From NCBI GenBank assembly GCA_031414415.1, contig JANNVK010000195.1, positions 1 to 64,000 on the forward strand: a stretch of DNA of 64,000 nt. Reading direction: 5' to 3'. Below the pieces are notes generated by a model. That model saw nothing but the letters and a program-made list of their open reading frames with translations. It did not search any database and was not told where the DNA came from. The stretch's first letter is position 1. Each line of letters starts with the position of its first letter. Both the position numbers and the translations under genes were made by a program. This DNA is from JANNVK01 sp031414415. Lineage in GTDB: Bacteria; Acidobacteriota; Blastocatellia; Pyrinomonadales; Pyrinomonadaceae. Positions 1 to 7,935 of this stretch are shown one piece after another.

Positions 1-167
1 TCCCAAACCTTGCGGACATTCCCAAAATTATCAAACTGCGTATGAGTTTCAAGCCAAGTATTGGTGTCTTTATTCCAAGTCCGCTTAGTCGTCGGATGCC
101 CTCGAAGATGTGCATTCGCCCCAGTCGGTGCTTCATATCCAACGGTCGTGTAATTATTATCCTCAGT
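1..167 (-). CDS. RHS/YD-repeat protein fragment, runs off left edge
   Basis: Read on the minus strand, these bases stay open to the window edge and encode YD-repeat-like text, including TQFDNFGNVRKVW and NTWLETHTQFDN. This is the usual texture of RHS/YD-repeat proteins, which are large secreted or polymorphic-toxin shells. Only about 55 codons are visible and the rest lies off the window. The frame stays open beyond position 167, but there it is antisense to a comF-like 3' end, so the RHS similarity probably stops near 165-190. No start codon or ribosome binding site is evident, which suggests a truncated copy. Confidence 0.6.
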
Positions 168-173
168 TAATAA

Positions 174-332
174 TACTTTGATGTTGTGCGACCAAAGCTC
201 ATCGAAAATCAAAATATTTTGTTGATTGACGATGTTTTTACAACTGGAGCAACCGTTTCAAATTGTGCAAAAATTCTCAAAAAAAAAGGTGCAAACAAAG
301 TCTATATTTTAACTGTTGCTCGCACCTTTTAG
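174..332 (+). pseudogene. comF 3' remnant (phosphoribosyltransferase-like competence protein)
   Basis: The plus frame ending at the TAG at 330-332 encodes NILLIDDVFTTGATV followed by an ILKKKGA..VYILTVART ending. The LLIDDVFTTGAT stretch is the PRPP-binding motif of type I phosphoribosyltransferases, and the ending fits ComF/GntX proteins, which help take up transforming DNA. An in-frame stop at 171-173 and RHS coding on the other strand just to the left show that only the last ~50 codons survive. The gene was probably cut by a rearrangement that brought in the RHS fragment. A functional protein is unlikely. Confidence 0.72.
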
Positions 333-552
333 TTGTATCTGCTTGATTAATTGAGTAAAAGTAACAAATTCTTTTAAAGCAAGATTTTAACGAAAAACGT
401 CTTTTTCAATACGAATTTTTAAATGAACATTTTTTTAGACGGATGTAATTTGAAATCCTCTAATTTGTTTATCTCCAAACTCATTCAGAAATTATTTTTT
501 TATTTTACTTTATTAATTTCAAGCCACCCCTAAAGATGGCTTTAAGCGTGGA
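333..552. other. AT-rich gap between convergent genes
   Basis: No gene is seen. An 8-bp stem at 521-528 and 535-542 (one G-U pair on the minus strand, 6-nt loop) lies just past the stop of the 553-1131 gene. It lacks a clear U-run, so it is at best a weak terminator. Confidence 0.4.
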
Positions 553-1131
553 TTATTGATCTTCAATTGCTTTTAAAGCATAGAAAGCGAATCGTTTCCC
601 TATATCTTCAGAATTGCAATTAATTGAGATTACATAATTATCTTTAGTGAAGTATATACTTTCCAATTTACCTTTGTCGTTGATTACTTTTAGGGCTTTG
701 TCACCAAAACCTTTGATTTTTTCTATACTTCCTTGACTTAGTTTCAAGGAACTGAAAGTTTCCGAAGCTAACTCATCAGATTCATACTTATCAATGGAAA
801 CATTAACTTTAGAATTATCAAGTTTAAACTCCATCAAATACCACTCCTCACTAGACATCATCCGAAGTGATTGCATATCTGAACTCTGTTTATGAAAAAC
901 TCCTTTGGTTAAAATCCAATTTTTCTCGTTGGCTTTTTCTCCAAACATCAAAGTTTCGTAAAAAGTATTGGAAATTGGTTGATTTCTGACAATCAGCAAA
1001 GCCTCATCTTGAATTTCCTTTAAATTATGCGTTTTTTGTGCCTCACCTTTCAAATTTGGATAGACAAAAACACCAACCAAAAACAACGCTAAACAGCTCG
1101 CCATTAAAATCCATAAATTATTTTTTCTCAT
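553..1131 (-). CDS. hypothetical membrane-anchored or secreted protein
   Basis: The product has 192 residues. An N-terminal hydrophobic segment (about 6-25) after two Arg/Lys-rich residues suggests a signal anchor. The rest is a soluble domain with alternating beta-like stretches and no motif I recognise; FGDKALKVINDKGK and YFTKDNYVISI suggest a small beta sandwich. A clear ribosome binding site (AAGGAG, 7 nt before the ATG) supports this start. It lies 15 nt after the transglutaminase-like gene and is probably the last gene of a three-gene minus operon (4478 down to 553). It may assist the larger exported protein; function unknown. Confidence 0.75.
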   Translation of the reverse strand: MRKNNLWILMASCLALFLVGVFVYPNLKGEAQKTHNLKEIQDEALLIVRNQPISNTFYETLMFGEKANEKNWILTKGVFHKQSSDMQSLRMMSSEEWYLMEFKLDNSKVNVSIDKYESDELASETFSSLKLSQGSIEKIKGFGDKALKVINDKGKLESIYFTKDNYVISINCNSEDIGKRFAFYALKAIEDQ

Positions 1132-1146
1132 TTTTATACTCCTTAA

Positions 1147-3780
1147 CTATTGATTGAAAGCTGAAGGAACTGGGATATCCCCACTTGTTCCCCAATTATC
1201 ATACATTATCTCTTCGTCATTACTGCTCCAGACACTCCAAAAACCGCTTGACTGCCAAACGGCAAAATCGGATATTCCATCACCGTCATAATCACCAACG
1301 ACTGGAATACTTCCGGTTGTCCCAAACGCAAAACCCAAAAATCCTTCAGTCGAGCGTTGAACATACCATGTATGACTACTAGGACGATAAACTGCAATAT
1401 CGGTAGTTCCGTCTCCGTCAAAATCAGCAGGTAAAGGAATATCTTCATTAATTCCAAATTGAAGGGATGTTACGCCAGCATCAGAACTTCTTAAAATATA
1501 CCAAGTGCCTGTCGATGGACGATAAACAGCAATATCTGATTTATTATCATGGTCAAAATCACCAACAACCGGTTTATCTGCGGTAAGTCCAAATTGCACC
1601 CCGATAAATCCATCACGACTACGATTTATATACCAATTTCCATTACTTGGTCGATAAACCGCAATATCCGCTTTTCTATCGCCATCATAATCACCGACTA
1701 TCGGTTTATCTGTTGAAAATCCGAAATTTGTTGTCGAAACAGAATTGTCTGTACTCTTTTGAATCCACCAATCTCCAGTTGAAGGTCGCCAAATTGCATA
1801 GTCTGTTATTCCATCACCATCGTAATCGTCAGGGACAATTTTATCACCAGCAACACCAAAAACAATTTCTGAAGTAGTTTCATCTGAACTTCTTTTTGCA
1901 TACCATTTTCCTTCGGAGGGTCGCCAAACAGTTTTATCAGTAATAAGATCGGAATCAAAGTTACTTATTCGTCTATCTGGAAACCCAAAAGGGTCGGGTG
2001 TTGAAGATGGTAAATATTCGCTATGTCTGTTGCAAAGTTTATTTGTTAAAGCAATATTTGCGTTTGGATCATTTATACAATTTGTGTTTGCATCTGTTGG
2101 AGAACAAAACGTCTTCATCGTTAGTGCTTTCACAACAAAATCGTTTGTATCATTATCATGTTTCCATTTTACATTATTAAAATTTGAAGTTGGAAAATCT
2201 ACTGTTTCAACCAGACGAATGTCGGAAAATGGATAGGTTACTTCATTAAACAAATTTGCCCCATACGATGGGTCATAAAACTTACCATTCAATTTTACCA
2301 TTGCATGAAATGAAAAGTGTGGGTCTTTAACAACACTTTCCCCACCACTGTTTTTTTGTGGACGCTTTACTTTAAACGTTACTGTTCTGGTTATTGTCCC
2401 TGTAATGTTGCCACCAGCATCTCTGACTAAAATCTGGTATTTGTAAAAATTCGCTCTACCGCCAGTTTCTCCATTGATTGGGTTTCCACCCCAAGAATAG
2501 ATTACATCTGCGTCAATTCCTATACTTCTCAACAAACTATGTAATAAATTGGCATTCGCCGAACATTGAGCGAAAGGGATTGAGTATAAAAATAATGGAT
2601 GACGTTCATCCCCATTTCCTCCAACTCCACTTGGGTTATAAACAACATCATTATCAATGTTTTTCGCAAGAGTTTTCGCGATTGAGTCTGGGTCTTGAAT
2701 TGTTGAATTTAAAGTTTCTGTTGCTTTCTCCAATGCCTTATCTAAAAGACCTGGAAAATCTATATCTCCTTGTTTATTTATGGAAATACAATTTCTTTTG
2801 ATTGCATCGCTTTGGCAAAAACTGTCGTTGTCAATGTTTATCGGCTTGGCATAAGTCCAATAAACTACATGTTCACTACTTCCAGCAGGTCGCCACGTTT
2901 GTCCGTCATCAACAGTTATTTCCCAAGAAAAAGTGTAATTACCTTTTTTAACTTGTGGCGTTGCCTCCAATGCGGTCGTTACTTGCAGGTCTTGGAGACT
3001 GAAGGTGCTTCCCGTAACAGAAATATTATATTCTGTTGTGGCAATTACACTACTTTGATTTTTAACACGAACTTTAACGTTTACAGGTTGTCCTTGAACA
3101 GGCGGTGTTGTAAGAGTAAAATTTGCAGATAACTTCATAACTGAAGTTTCAGTTCCTTTTGTGTAAGCAACTACATTTCCGGCGTTTGTTGAACTACCTT
3201 TCGTCCAAGTTGGGTCTGGAATCAGAGTGCCAGCCGGAAATTTATATACTGGATAATCGCCACCAAATCCAACACTATTTACTTCAATAATTACAGGCGT
3301 TGGGGTGGGTGTAGGCGTTGGATTCGGAGTAATCGTTGGCGTTGGCGTTGGTTGTATATTTATTGTTTTGCATTGCTCAGAGGCAGGTGATGCACGCCTT
3401 TGCCCAGTACTTCGTCGTATCTGAAAAGGAACGGTGTAATTACAATAAGTCTTTCCACCAACAAAATTAGAAGTTGAAAGATTTACAACAGCAGGAGTAA
3501 CACTTCCATACCCTACGTTATATTTTGAGTCTAAATCTGTTTCAACATCATCAGTTCGGTAAATTGCTCCGAGAACTGCGGGATTAAAATTAAGACCAAA
3601 GGTATAATCGCCTTGAACGGACGAATAACCTTGAACAATATTCGCGGAATAGTTGATTGTCACAGTTACGAAGGTGTATGAACATCCTGCTGGATTTGTG
3701 CAGACTTGGGCAGCGACATTTGAAACTGCAAAAAAAGTGAAAATTAACAGCATAAAAGTTATCAAAAATGTTTGTTTCAT
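1147..3780 (-). CDS. secreted transglutaminase-like protein with six VCBS/FG-GAP-type repeats
   Basis: The protein has 877 residues with a signal peptide (about 1-24). A Thr-Pro linker at about 144-162 follows the N-terminal domain. A beta domain (about 165-310) precedes a transglutaminase/papain-like core with C406 in FAQCSANANLL, H492 in FHAMVKLNG and D503 in FYDPSYG, matching the Cys-His-Asp order of the fold. Residues from about 615 hold six ~43-residue repeats with the texture DYDGDGxxDxAxxRPSxGxWY, expected to form a calcium-binding propeller. It is probably exported and may act as a cysteine peptidase or cross-linking enzyme. Its ATG overlaps the stop of the upstream gene (ATGA). Domain limits are estimates. 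Confidence 0.88.
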   Translation of the reverse strand: MKQTFLITFMLLIFTFFAVSNVAAQVCTNPAGCSYTFVTVTINYSANIVQGYSSVQGDYTFGLNFNPAVLGAIYRTDDVETDLDSKYNVGYGSVTPAVVNLSTSNFVGGKTYCNYTVPFQIRRSTGQRRASPASEQCKTINIQPTPTPTITPNPTPTPTPTPVIIEVNSVGFGGDYPVYKFPAGTLIPDPTWTKGSSTNAGNVVAYTKGTETSVMKLSANFTLTTPPVQGQPVNVKVRVKNQSSVIATTEYNISVTGSTFSLQDLQVTTALEATPQVKKGNYTFSWEITVDDGQTWRPAGSSEHVVYWTYAKPINIDNDSFCQSDAIKRNCISINKQGDIDFPGLLDKALEKATETLNSTIQDPDSIAKTLAKNIDNDVVYNPSGVGGNGDERHPLFLYSIPFAQCSANANLLHSLLRSIGIDADVIYSWGGNPINGETGGRANFYKYQILVRDAGGNITGTITRTVTFKVKRPQKNSGGESVVKDPHFSFHAMVKLNGKFYDPSYGANLFNEVTYPFSDIRLVETVDFPTSNFNNVKWKHDNDTNDFVVKALTMKTFCSPTDANTNCINDPNANIALTNKLCNRHSEYLPSSTPDPFGFPDRRISNFDSDLITDKTVWRPSEGKWYAKRSSDETTSEIVFGVAGDKIVPDDYDGDGITDYAIWRPSTGDWWIQKSTDNSVSTTNFGFSTDKPIVGDYDGDRKADIAVYRPSNGNWYINRSRDGFIGVQFGLTADKPVVGDFDHDNKSDIAVYRPSTGTWYILRSSDAGVTSLQFGINEDIPLPADFDGDGTTDIAVYRPSSHTWYVQRSTEGFLGFAFGTTGSIPVVGDYDGDGISDFAVWQSSGFWSVWSSNDEEIMYDNWGTSGDIPVPSAFNQ

Positions 3781-4478
3781 TTTGAGCCTCCTTCTTGATT
3801 GGCATCAGGAAGTAGAGAGACAGGTAAAACCCTGAATCCCGCAGCAAAATTCGTCTTAACGAAACTATCAAGCACTCCAAAACTTTCTTCACCCAACAAA
3901 TTTCCTAGTCGTTCACGATACTTTAAAGCTATATTATTTCTTTGTTCTTGAAGTTCCAAAAGACGAGGTGACGGTTGAATCAGCTGTTGGTTTAAATTAG
4001 ATTTGGCTGAAAACTGTTGCTTAAGTTTGTTTATTTCTACTTCAGCTTCAGCATCTATTAATTTAATTTCTTCGTTGTAGCTATTCGCAGTTATGGATAG
4101 AAAGTCGTTGTCTTGGGCTGAAAGTTTCGCTTCGTCTGTAAAATATGTATTTGATATAGTCACGTTTTCACCGCTTGCTTCCTGCGTTCTAGCAAGATTA
4201 TTTAATGAGAACACCATACGAAAAATAGCCTCATAAAGAACATGGTCGGGAATTTCACTAGATATTTCGTTTAATGCTGTCTGACGATGGGCTTGAGCTG
4301 TTTTTGGGGTTTCTTGTGGTTCTGGTTTTACTTCATTTGATGAAAATACTGCAATTGAAGCATTTTTAACTGAAACTATTACGTTGTTGAGAAAAGTTGT
4401 TGGACTCGCAAATGCAACAACTCCAAATATTCCGATAACTGCGACAACAATTATCATAGGAGATTTTTTCATTTTCAT
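3777..4478 (-). CDS. hypothetical secreted or membrane-anchored protein
   Basis: The product has 233 residues with a hydrophobic segment at about 7-26 after a Lys-rich start (signal anchor or signal peptide). The mature part is largely helical and charged, with a likely coiled-coil stretch (EEIKLIDAEAEVEINKLKQQ) and a second helical block rich in Gln and Arg. It lacks cysteines and recognised catalytic motifs. AAGGAAAAAG sits upstream of the ATG. The stop overlaps the start of the transglutaminase-like gene by four bases, so translation is probably coupled. It may be a chaperone or partner of that exported protein; this is inferred from position alone. Confidence 0.8.
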   Translation of the reverse strand: MKMKKSPMIIVVAVIGIFGVVAFASPTTFLNNVIVSVKNASIAVFSSNEVKPEPQETPKTAQAHRQTALNEISSEIPDHVLYEAIFRMVFSLNNLARTQEASGENVTISNTYFTDEAKLSAQDNDFLSITANSYNEEIKLIDAEAEVEINKLKQQFSAKSNLNQQLIQPSPRLLELQEQRNNIALKYRERLGNLLGEESFGVLDSFVKTNFAAGFRVLPVSLLPDANQEGGSK

Positions 4479-4505
4479 AACTTTTTCCTTTTTTACAAAA
4501 CAAAA

Positions 4506-4538
4506 AGTCGTAAAATTTGAATCTCAAATTTTACGACT
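4506..4538 (-). terminator. Rho-independent terminator
   Basis: A perfect 15-bp inverted repeat (4506-4520 and 4524-4538) has a 3-nt loop. On the minus strand it is followed by TTTTTGTTTTG. It would end transcripts coming from the sugar dehydrogenase gene and isolate the operon starting at 4478. Confidence 0.8.
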
Positions 4539-4571
4539 TAAATATTAAAGTTAATGTTGGTGCAAGAACTA

Positions 4572-4598
4572 GCTTGCTTGCTTGCTTGCTTGCTTGCT
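4572..4598. repeat. GCTT tetranucleotide microsatellite
   Basis: GCTT is repeated 6.75 times in tandem, in the gap 130 nt past the stop of the 4730-6712 gene. It is a simple repeat prone to slippage and lies outside any gene I can support. Confidence 0.95.
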
Positions 4599-4729
4599 AT
4601 TAGAGTTTGTAAATAGGCTATTTACCTTGTCAAATACAAGTTTTAGAAAACTGAACTTTGTTTGGTGGAAAATATTCATAACGCCTATGAAGCGAAGCAT
4701 ATTATACAAACTCGTTTTCGTCAAGCAAT

Positions 4730-6712
4730 TTATGGAACATCAAAAGCCGGAACTGGAACGTCGTTGGTTGAACCGAAGTTGAAGCCGACAAATCCGCCTG
4801 TGCTTCGGCTGACATACCAATTTCCGACGCTTGGTCGCCAGACTGCGAGGTCGTCAATTCCATCGCCGTCATAATCGCCGACAGTTGGAATATCTTCTGA
4901 AATTCCAAATTGAGTTCCTAAAAAACCGTTGGTTGAACGCTGAATATACCAAGTTCCACTACGATAAACTGCAATGTCTGTGCGACTGTCGTTGTCGTAA
5001 TCGCCAGGAACCGGAATATCAGTGCTAATTCCGAATTGAAATGTTCGTGATGCGGCATTTGTGCTTTGAATCCAATTCCAATTGCCTGTGCTTGGTCTGA
5101 AAACAGCTAAATCAAACTTGCCATCGCCATCAAAATCTCCAGGAATTGGTTTATCACCAGTTGTTCCAAATTGGGTTGATGTAAAACTCGAATTTGTTGA
5201 TTTTAAGACATACCAAGTTGAGTTTGATGGGCGGAAAATTGCCCAGTCAGCTTTCGCATCGCCATCGTAATCAGCCGCAATCGGTGTATCGCCATTTTGT
5301 CCCCAACCTGTTGCAGAAAGAGTGTTGTTGCTACTTCTTAACGCATACCAAAAACCAGCAGAAGGTCGAAAAACTGCAACATCGGTGATGTTATCGCCAT
5401 CGAAATCTTCTGGTGTCAGAATGTCGCCCGAAGAACCAAATTGTTGATATTTTATTGTGTTATTTGAAGTATTATTCGCATACCAAAAATTGTTTGAAGC
5501 TCGAAAAACAGAATAATCAGTTTTAAAATCGCCATCAAAATCGGAATTTGCTTTGGCTCTGACAATTTTTGAAACTGAACTTCCGCCAGCCGTGAAACTA
5601 TAATTGCAGATGTAAATTTCGCCGTCTTCATCTTCACCAAAAGAAGAAACTAATGTAGGTAAATCTAATAAAACAGATTGCGAAGCTCCATTATGCATAA
5701 ATATTTCACCCGAACTGTAATCTGCATAAAGATAATTTCCGTTTGGAATTGTGCCAAGATTTCCGCGATAAACATACCCACCAGTGATAGAAACTCGACC
5801 GGAAGTGTGTGTATATTGAAGTATCGGCATAGTGTAATTTGCAGGTGTGCAAAGTCCAGCATCAAGATTAGTGCAAGAATTACCTTCATAAACTCGCCAA
5901 CCGTAGTTTCCACCTTTTGTCACAATATCAACTTCTTCAATTGCGTCTTGACCAACATCGCCGGCATATAATTGATTTGTTCCGCCACGATCAAAAGACC
6001 AACGCCACGGATTTCTTAAACCGATTGCGTAAATTTCATCGGCTCCGGCGATTCCAACGTATGGATTATCGCTTGGGTTTGTGTAAGCTGGAACTGGCGG
6101 AACTGCCGCCACACTTGGTGTAATTCGGAGCATTTTGCCGAGTAATTCGTTGATGTTTTGTGACCTCGAGCCAGGATCATTTGCCGAACCGCCATCGCCC
6201 ATTCCAATGTATAAATTTCCGTCTGGTCCGAACTGAATATTGCCGCCATTATGATTAGAAAATGGTTGAGCAATTGTGAGAAGAATAACTTCGCTGTTCG
6301 GGTCGCCAAGCGAATTGCCGTTTGTCGCGGTATATCGTGCAACTATTGTGGCTCCATCAGATGCTCTGGTGTAATTGACGAAAAAATAGCTGTTTGTCGA
6401 AAAATTTGGGTGAAAAGCGAGTCCGAGAAGTCCGCGTTCGCTGCCTGACGAACTGACTTTTGATGCGATATTCATAAAATCAGTATTCGCGTTCGAACCT
6501 GGCAGAACTACTTTTATAATTCCGCGTTGTTGGACAACGAAAAGCCGTTTTGTCCCATCTTTGGCGTTTGTTACAAGAATAGGAAGCGATAAACCACTTG
6601 TAACTGTTTGCAAACGAATGGTTAGCGGCGATGGAACACCTTGACCAAAAACAACACTCGCGAGAATCAAAGAAATGATTAACGAACTGAATAAAAACTT
6701 TATATTTTTCAT
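4730..6712 (-). CDS. PQQ-dependent sugar dehydrogenase (GSDH family) with VCBS-type repeats
   Basis: The product has 660 residues with a signal peptide (1 to about 23). Residues about 30-385 match the glucose/sorbosone dehydrogenase beta propeller: LLGLAFHPNF, HNGGNIQFGPDGNLY, GDGGSANDP, GLRNPWRWSFD and GDVGQDAIEEVD are family hallmarks, including the His of the HNGG loop. This family oxidises aldose sugars with PQQ in the periplasm or outside the cell. Six C-terminal repeats (about 395-655, e.g. FRPSAGFWYALRSS) resemble those of the 1147-3780 protein. AGGAGA precedes the ATG at 6712. A 15-bp terminator lies beyond. The true substrate cannot be told from sequence. Confidence 0.92.
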   Translation of the reverse strand: MKNIKFLFSSLIISLILASVVFGQGVPSPLTIRLQTVTSGLSLPILVTNAKDGTKRLFVVQQRGIIKVVLPGSNANTDFMNIASKVSSSGSERGLLGLAFHPNFSTNSYFFVNYTRASDGATIVARYTATNGNSLGDPNSEVILLTIAQPFSNHNGGNIQFGPDGNLYIGMGDGGSANDPGSRSQNINELLGKMLRITPSVAAVPPVPAYTNPSDNPYVGIAGADEIYAIGLRNPWRWSFDRGGTNQLYAGDVGQDAIEEVDIVTKGGNYGWRVYEGNSCTNLDAGLCTPANYTMPILQYTHTSGRVSITGGYVYRGNLGTIPNGNYLYADYSSGEIFMHNGASQSVLLDLPTLVSSFGEDEDGEIYICNYSFTAGGSSVSKIVRAKANSDFDGDFKTDYSVFRASNNFWYANNTSNNTIKYQQFGSSGDILTPEDFDGDNITDVAVFRPSAGFWYALRSSNNTLSATGWGQNGDTPIAADYDGDAKADWAIFRPSNSTWYVLKSTNSSFTSTQFGTTGDKPIPGDFDGDGKFDLAVFRPSTGNWNWIQSTNAASRTFQFGISTDIPVPGDYDNDSRTDIAVYRSGTWYIQRSTNGFLGTQFGISEDIPTVGDYDGDGIDDLAVWRPSVGNWYVSRSTGGFVGFNFGSTNDVPVPAFDVP

Positions 6713-6742
6713 TTAAAACTTATCTCCTAACTTAAATTTACT

Positions 6743-7177
6743 TTATGGTTTTTTTGCTTTGCCGAGAGATTTTAAATCATTTGTAGCACTCTCAACATCG
6801 CTACTTCTCGAACATCTTTCTACAAATAAATTTTTATTTTCATTATTTGACGCGAAAATCAAATACTTTTTGCCGACTTCAAACCACGTTTGATAGCGAG
6901 TATTTTCATAAACATTGATCGAAATAGTTTTTGATTTTTTTCCTTTCCAATATTTCTCAACCTTAAATTTGAAGGTTTTTACGTTATCAGTTTCGGTTTG
7001 AGAAATTATTTTTCCGACAAAAATCGCTTTAGCTTGTTGCTTTGCCAAAATTAAATCAGGAATTGCACATTTTTTTAACTCTTTAGCTCTGACTTCATCG
7101 TTTATAAAATATTGCGGAAATGAAACGAACAAAGCTAACAAAATAAAGACAAATATTAATAATTTTGGCAGATTCAT
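6743..7177 (-). CDS. small exported protein, netrin/TIMP-like domain
   Basis: The product has 144 residues. An N-terminal hydrophobic stretch (about 7-20) acts as a signal. The remainder has the pattern of bacterial TIMP-like (NTR fold) proteins: AIFVGKIIS, FKVEKYWKGKKSKTI, GKKYLIFAS and a late FVERCSRSS, with one cysteine early (KKCAIP) and one late that could form the usual disulfide. Related bacterial proteins are of unknown role. It is 30 nt upstream of the sugar dehydrogenase gene on the same strand and could be co-transcribed with it. The family call is from texture only. Confidence 0.75.
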   Translation of the reverse strand: MNLPKLLIFVFILLALFVSFPQYFINDEVRAKELKKCAIPDLILAKQQAKAIFVGKIISQTETDNVKTFKFKVEKYWKGKKSKTISINVYENTRYQTWFEVGKKYLIFASNNENKNLFVERCSRSSDVESATNDLKSLGKAKKP

Positions 7178-7207
7178 AACGATAGAAAATGGTTGATAAT
7201 TTGTTTA

Positions 7208-7234
7208 CATTGTTAGTGTAACGGTTTAACAATG
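7208..7234. promoter_or_regulatory. inverted repeat upstream of the TIMP-like gene
   Basis: CATTGTTA at 7208-7215 and TAACAATG at 7227-7234 are a perfect 8-bp inverted repeat with an 11-nt spacer, 31 bp upstream of the 7177 start. It could be an operator or an mRNA leader hairpin. Confidence 0.35.
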
Positions 7235-7292
7235 ACAAAAGCAAGACTTTGAATAAATTTGTTTCGATGGTGCAGATGGGGAAATTAAGAAA

Positions 7293-7365
<73 letters not shown>

Positions 7366-7419
7366 GGTTATTGCTAAATCATTGTAATAAAATCTGTTAC
7401 GCCGTGCAAATTGAAAAAT

Positions 7420-7935
7420 TCAAGAAATTTTGAGGATTTTCTTAGTCAGCTCAATAAAAGATTCTTCAACCATTTCGCCGGTTTTCGCACTCGTAATAAT
7501 AATTTGCCAACCTTTATTTTCAAATTCCTGAACTTCAACAGCTGAAATTTGAATATTATCGATAAGATCAGATTTATTGAGCAAAACAACGAAAGGAATT
7601 TCACTCCCAGTTTTGGTGCCTAGTTCAATTTCAATCATTTTTTGAATTGCGAAAGCGTTAACTAAAGTTTCGTGACGAGTGGAATCGACAACCAAAAAAT
7701 ATCCAGATGCACCGCGTAAAAATGACGGACGAATTTTAAATTCCTCATCTTCACCTTGAAGATCCCAAAGCATCAAAGTAACGTCTTCACCGGCGACTGA
7801 AATCTGTTTTTTATCAATTTTGACACCAATTGTCATATGATATTTGCCCGAATAAATGCTTCGCACAAAACGCTGAACAAGGCTCGTTTTGCCAACTCCG
7901 GAAGCACCTAACATACATATTTTTTTGTTTATCAT
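7420..7935 (-). CDS. Ras/Rab-like small GTPase
   Basis: The product has 171 residues, the size of a single Ras-fold domain. Motifs: P-loop GASGVGKT (10-17), a switch I Thr (T35 in MTIGVK), G3 DLQGE (58-62), G4 NKSD (120-123) and G5 TSAKTG. Glu occupies the position of the catalytic Gln of Ras. The start overlaps the stop of the OmpA/BON gene (ATGA), so the two are translationally coupled and probably work together. Bacterial relatives include MglA and Rab-like proteins used in polarity and motility. The upstream membrane protein may be its regulator or anchor. Last gene of the minus operon from 12356. Confidence 0.93.
   Translation of the reverse strand: MINKKICMLGASGVGKTSLVQRFVRSIYSGKYHMTIGVKIDKKQISVAGEDVTLMLWDLQGEDEEFKIRPSFLRGASGYFLVVDSTRHETLVNAFAIQKMIEIELGTKTGSEIPFVVLLNKSDLIDNIQISAVEVQEFENKGWQIIITSAKTGEMVEESFIELTKKILKIS

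Noticed and set aside
1185..2801. Plus-strand open frames opposite the transglutaminase-like gene
   Set aside because: They are antisense shadows of repeat-rich coding DNA with no ribosome binding sites or family matches.
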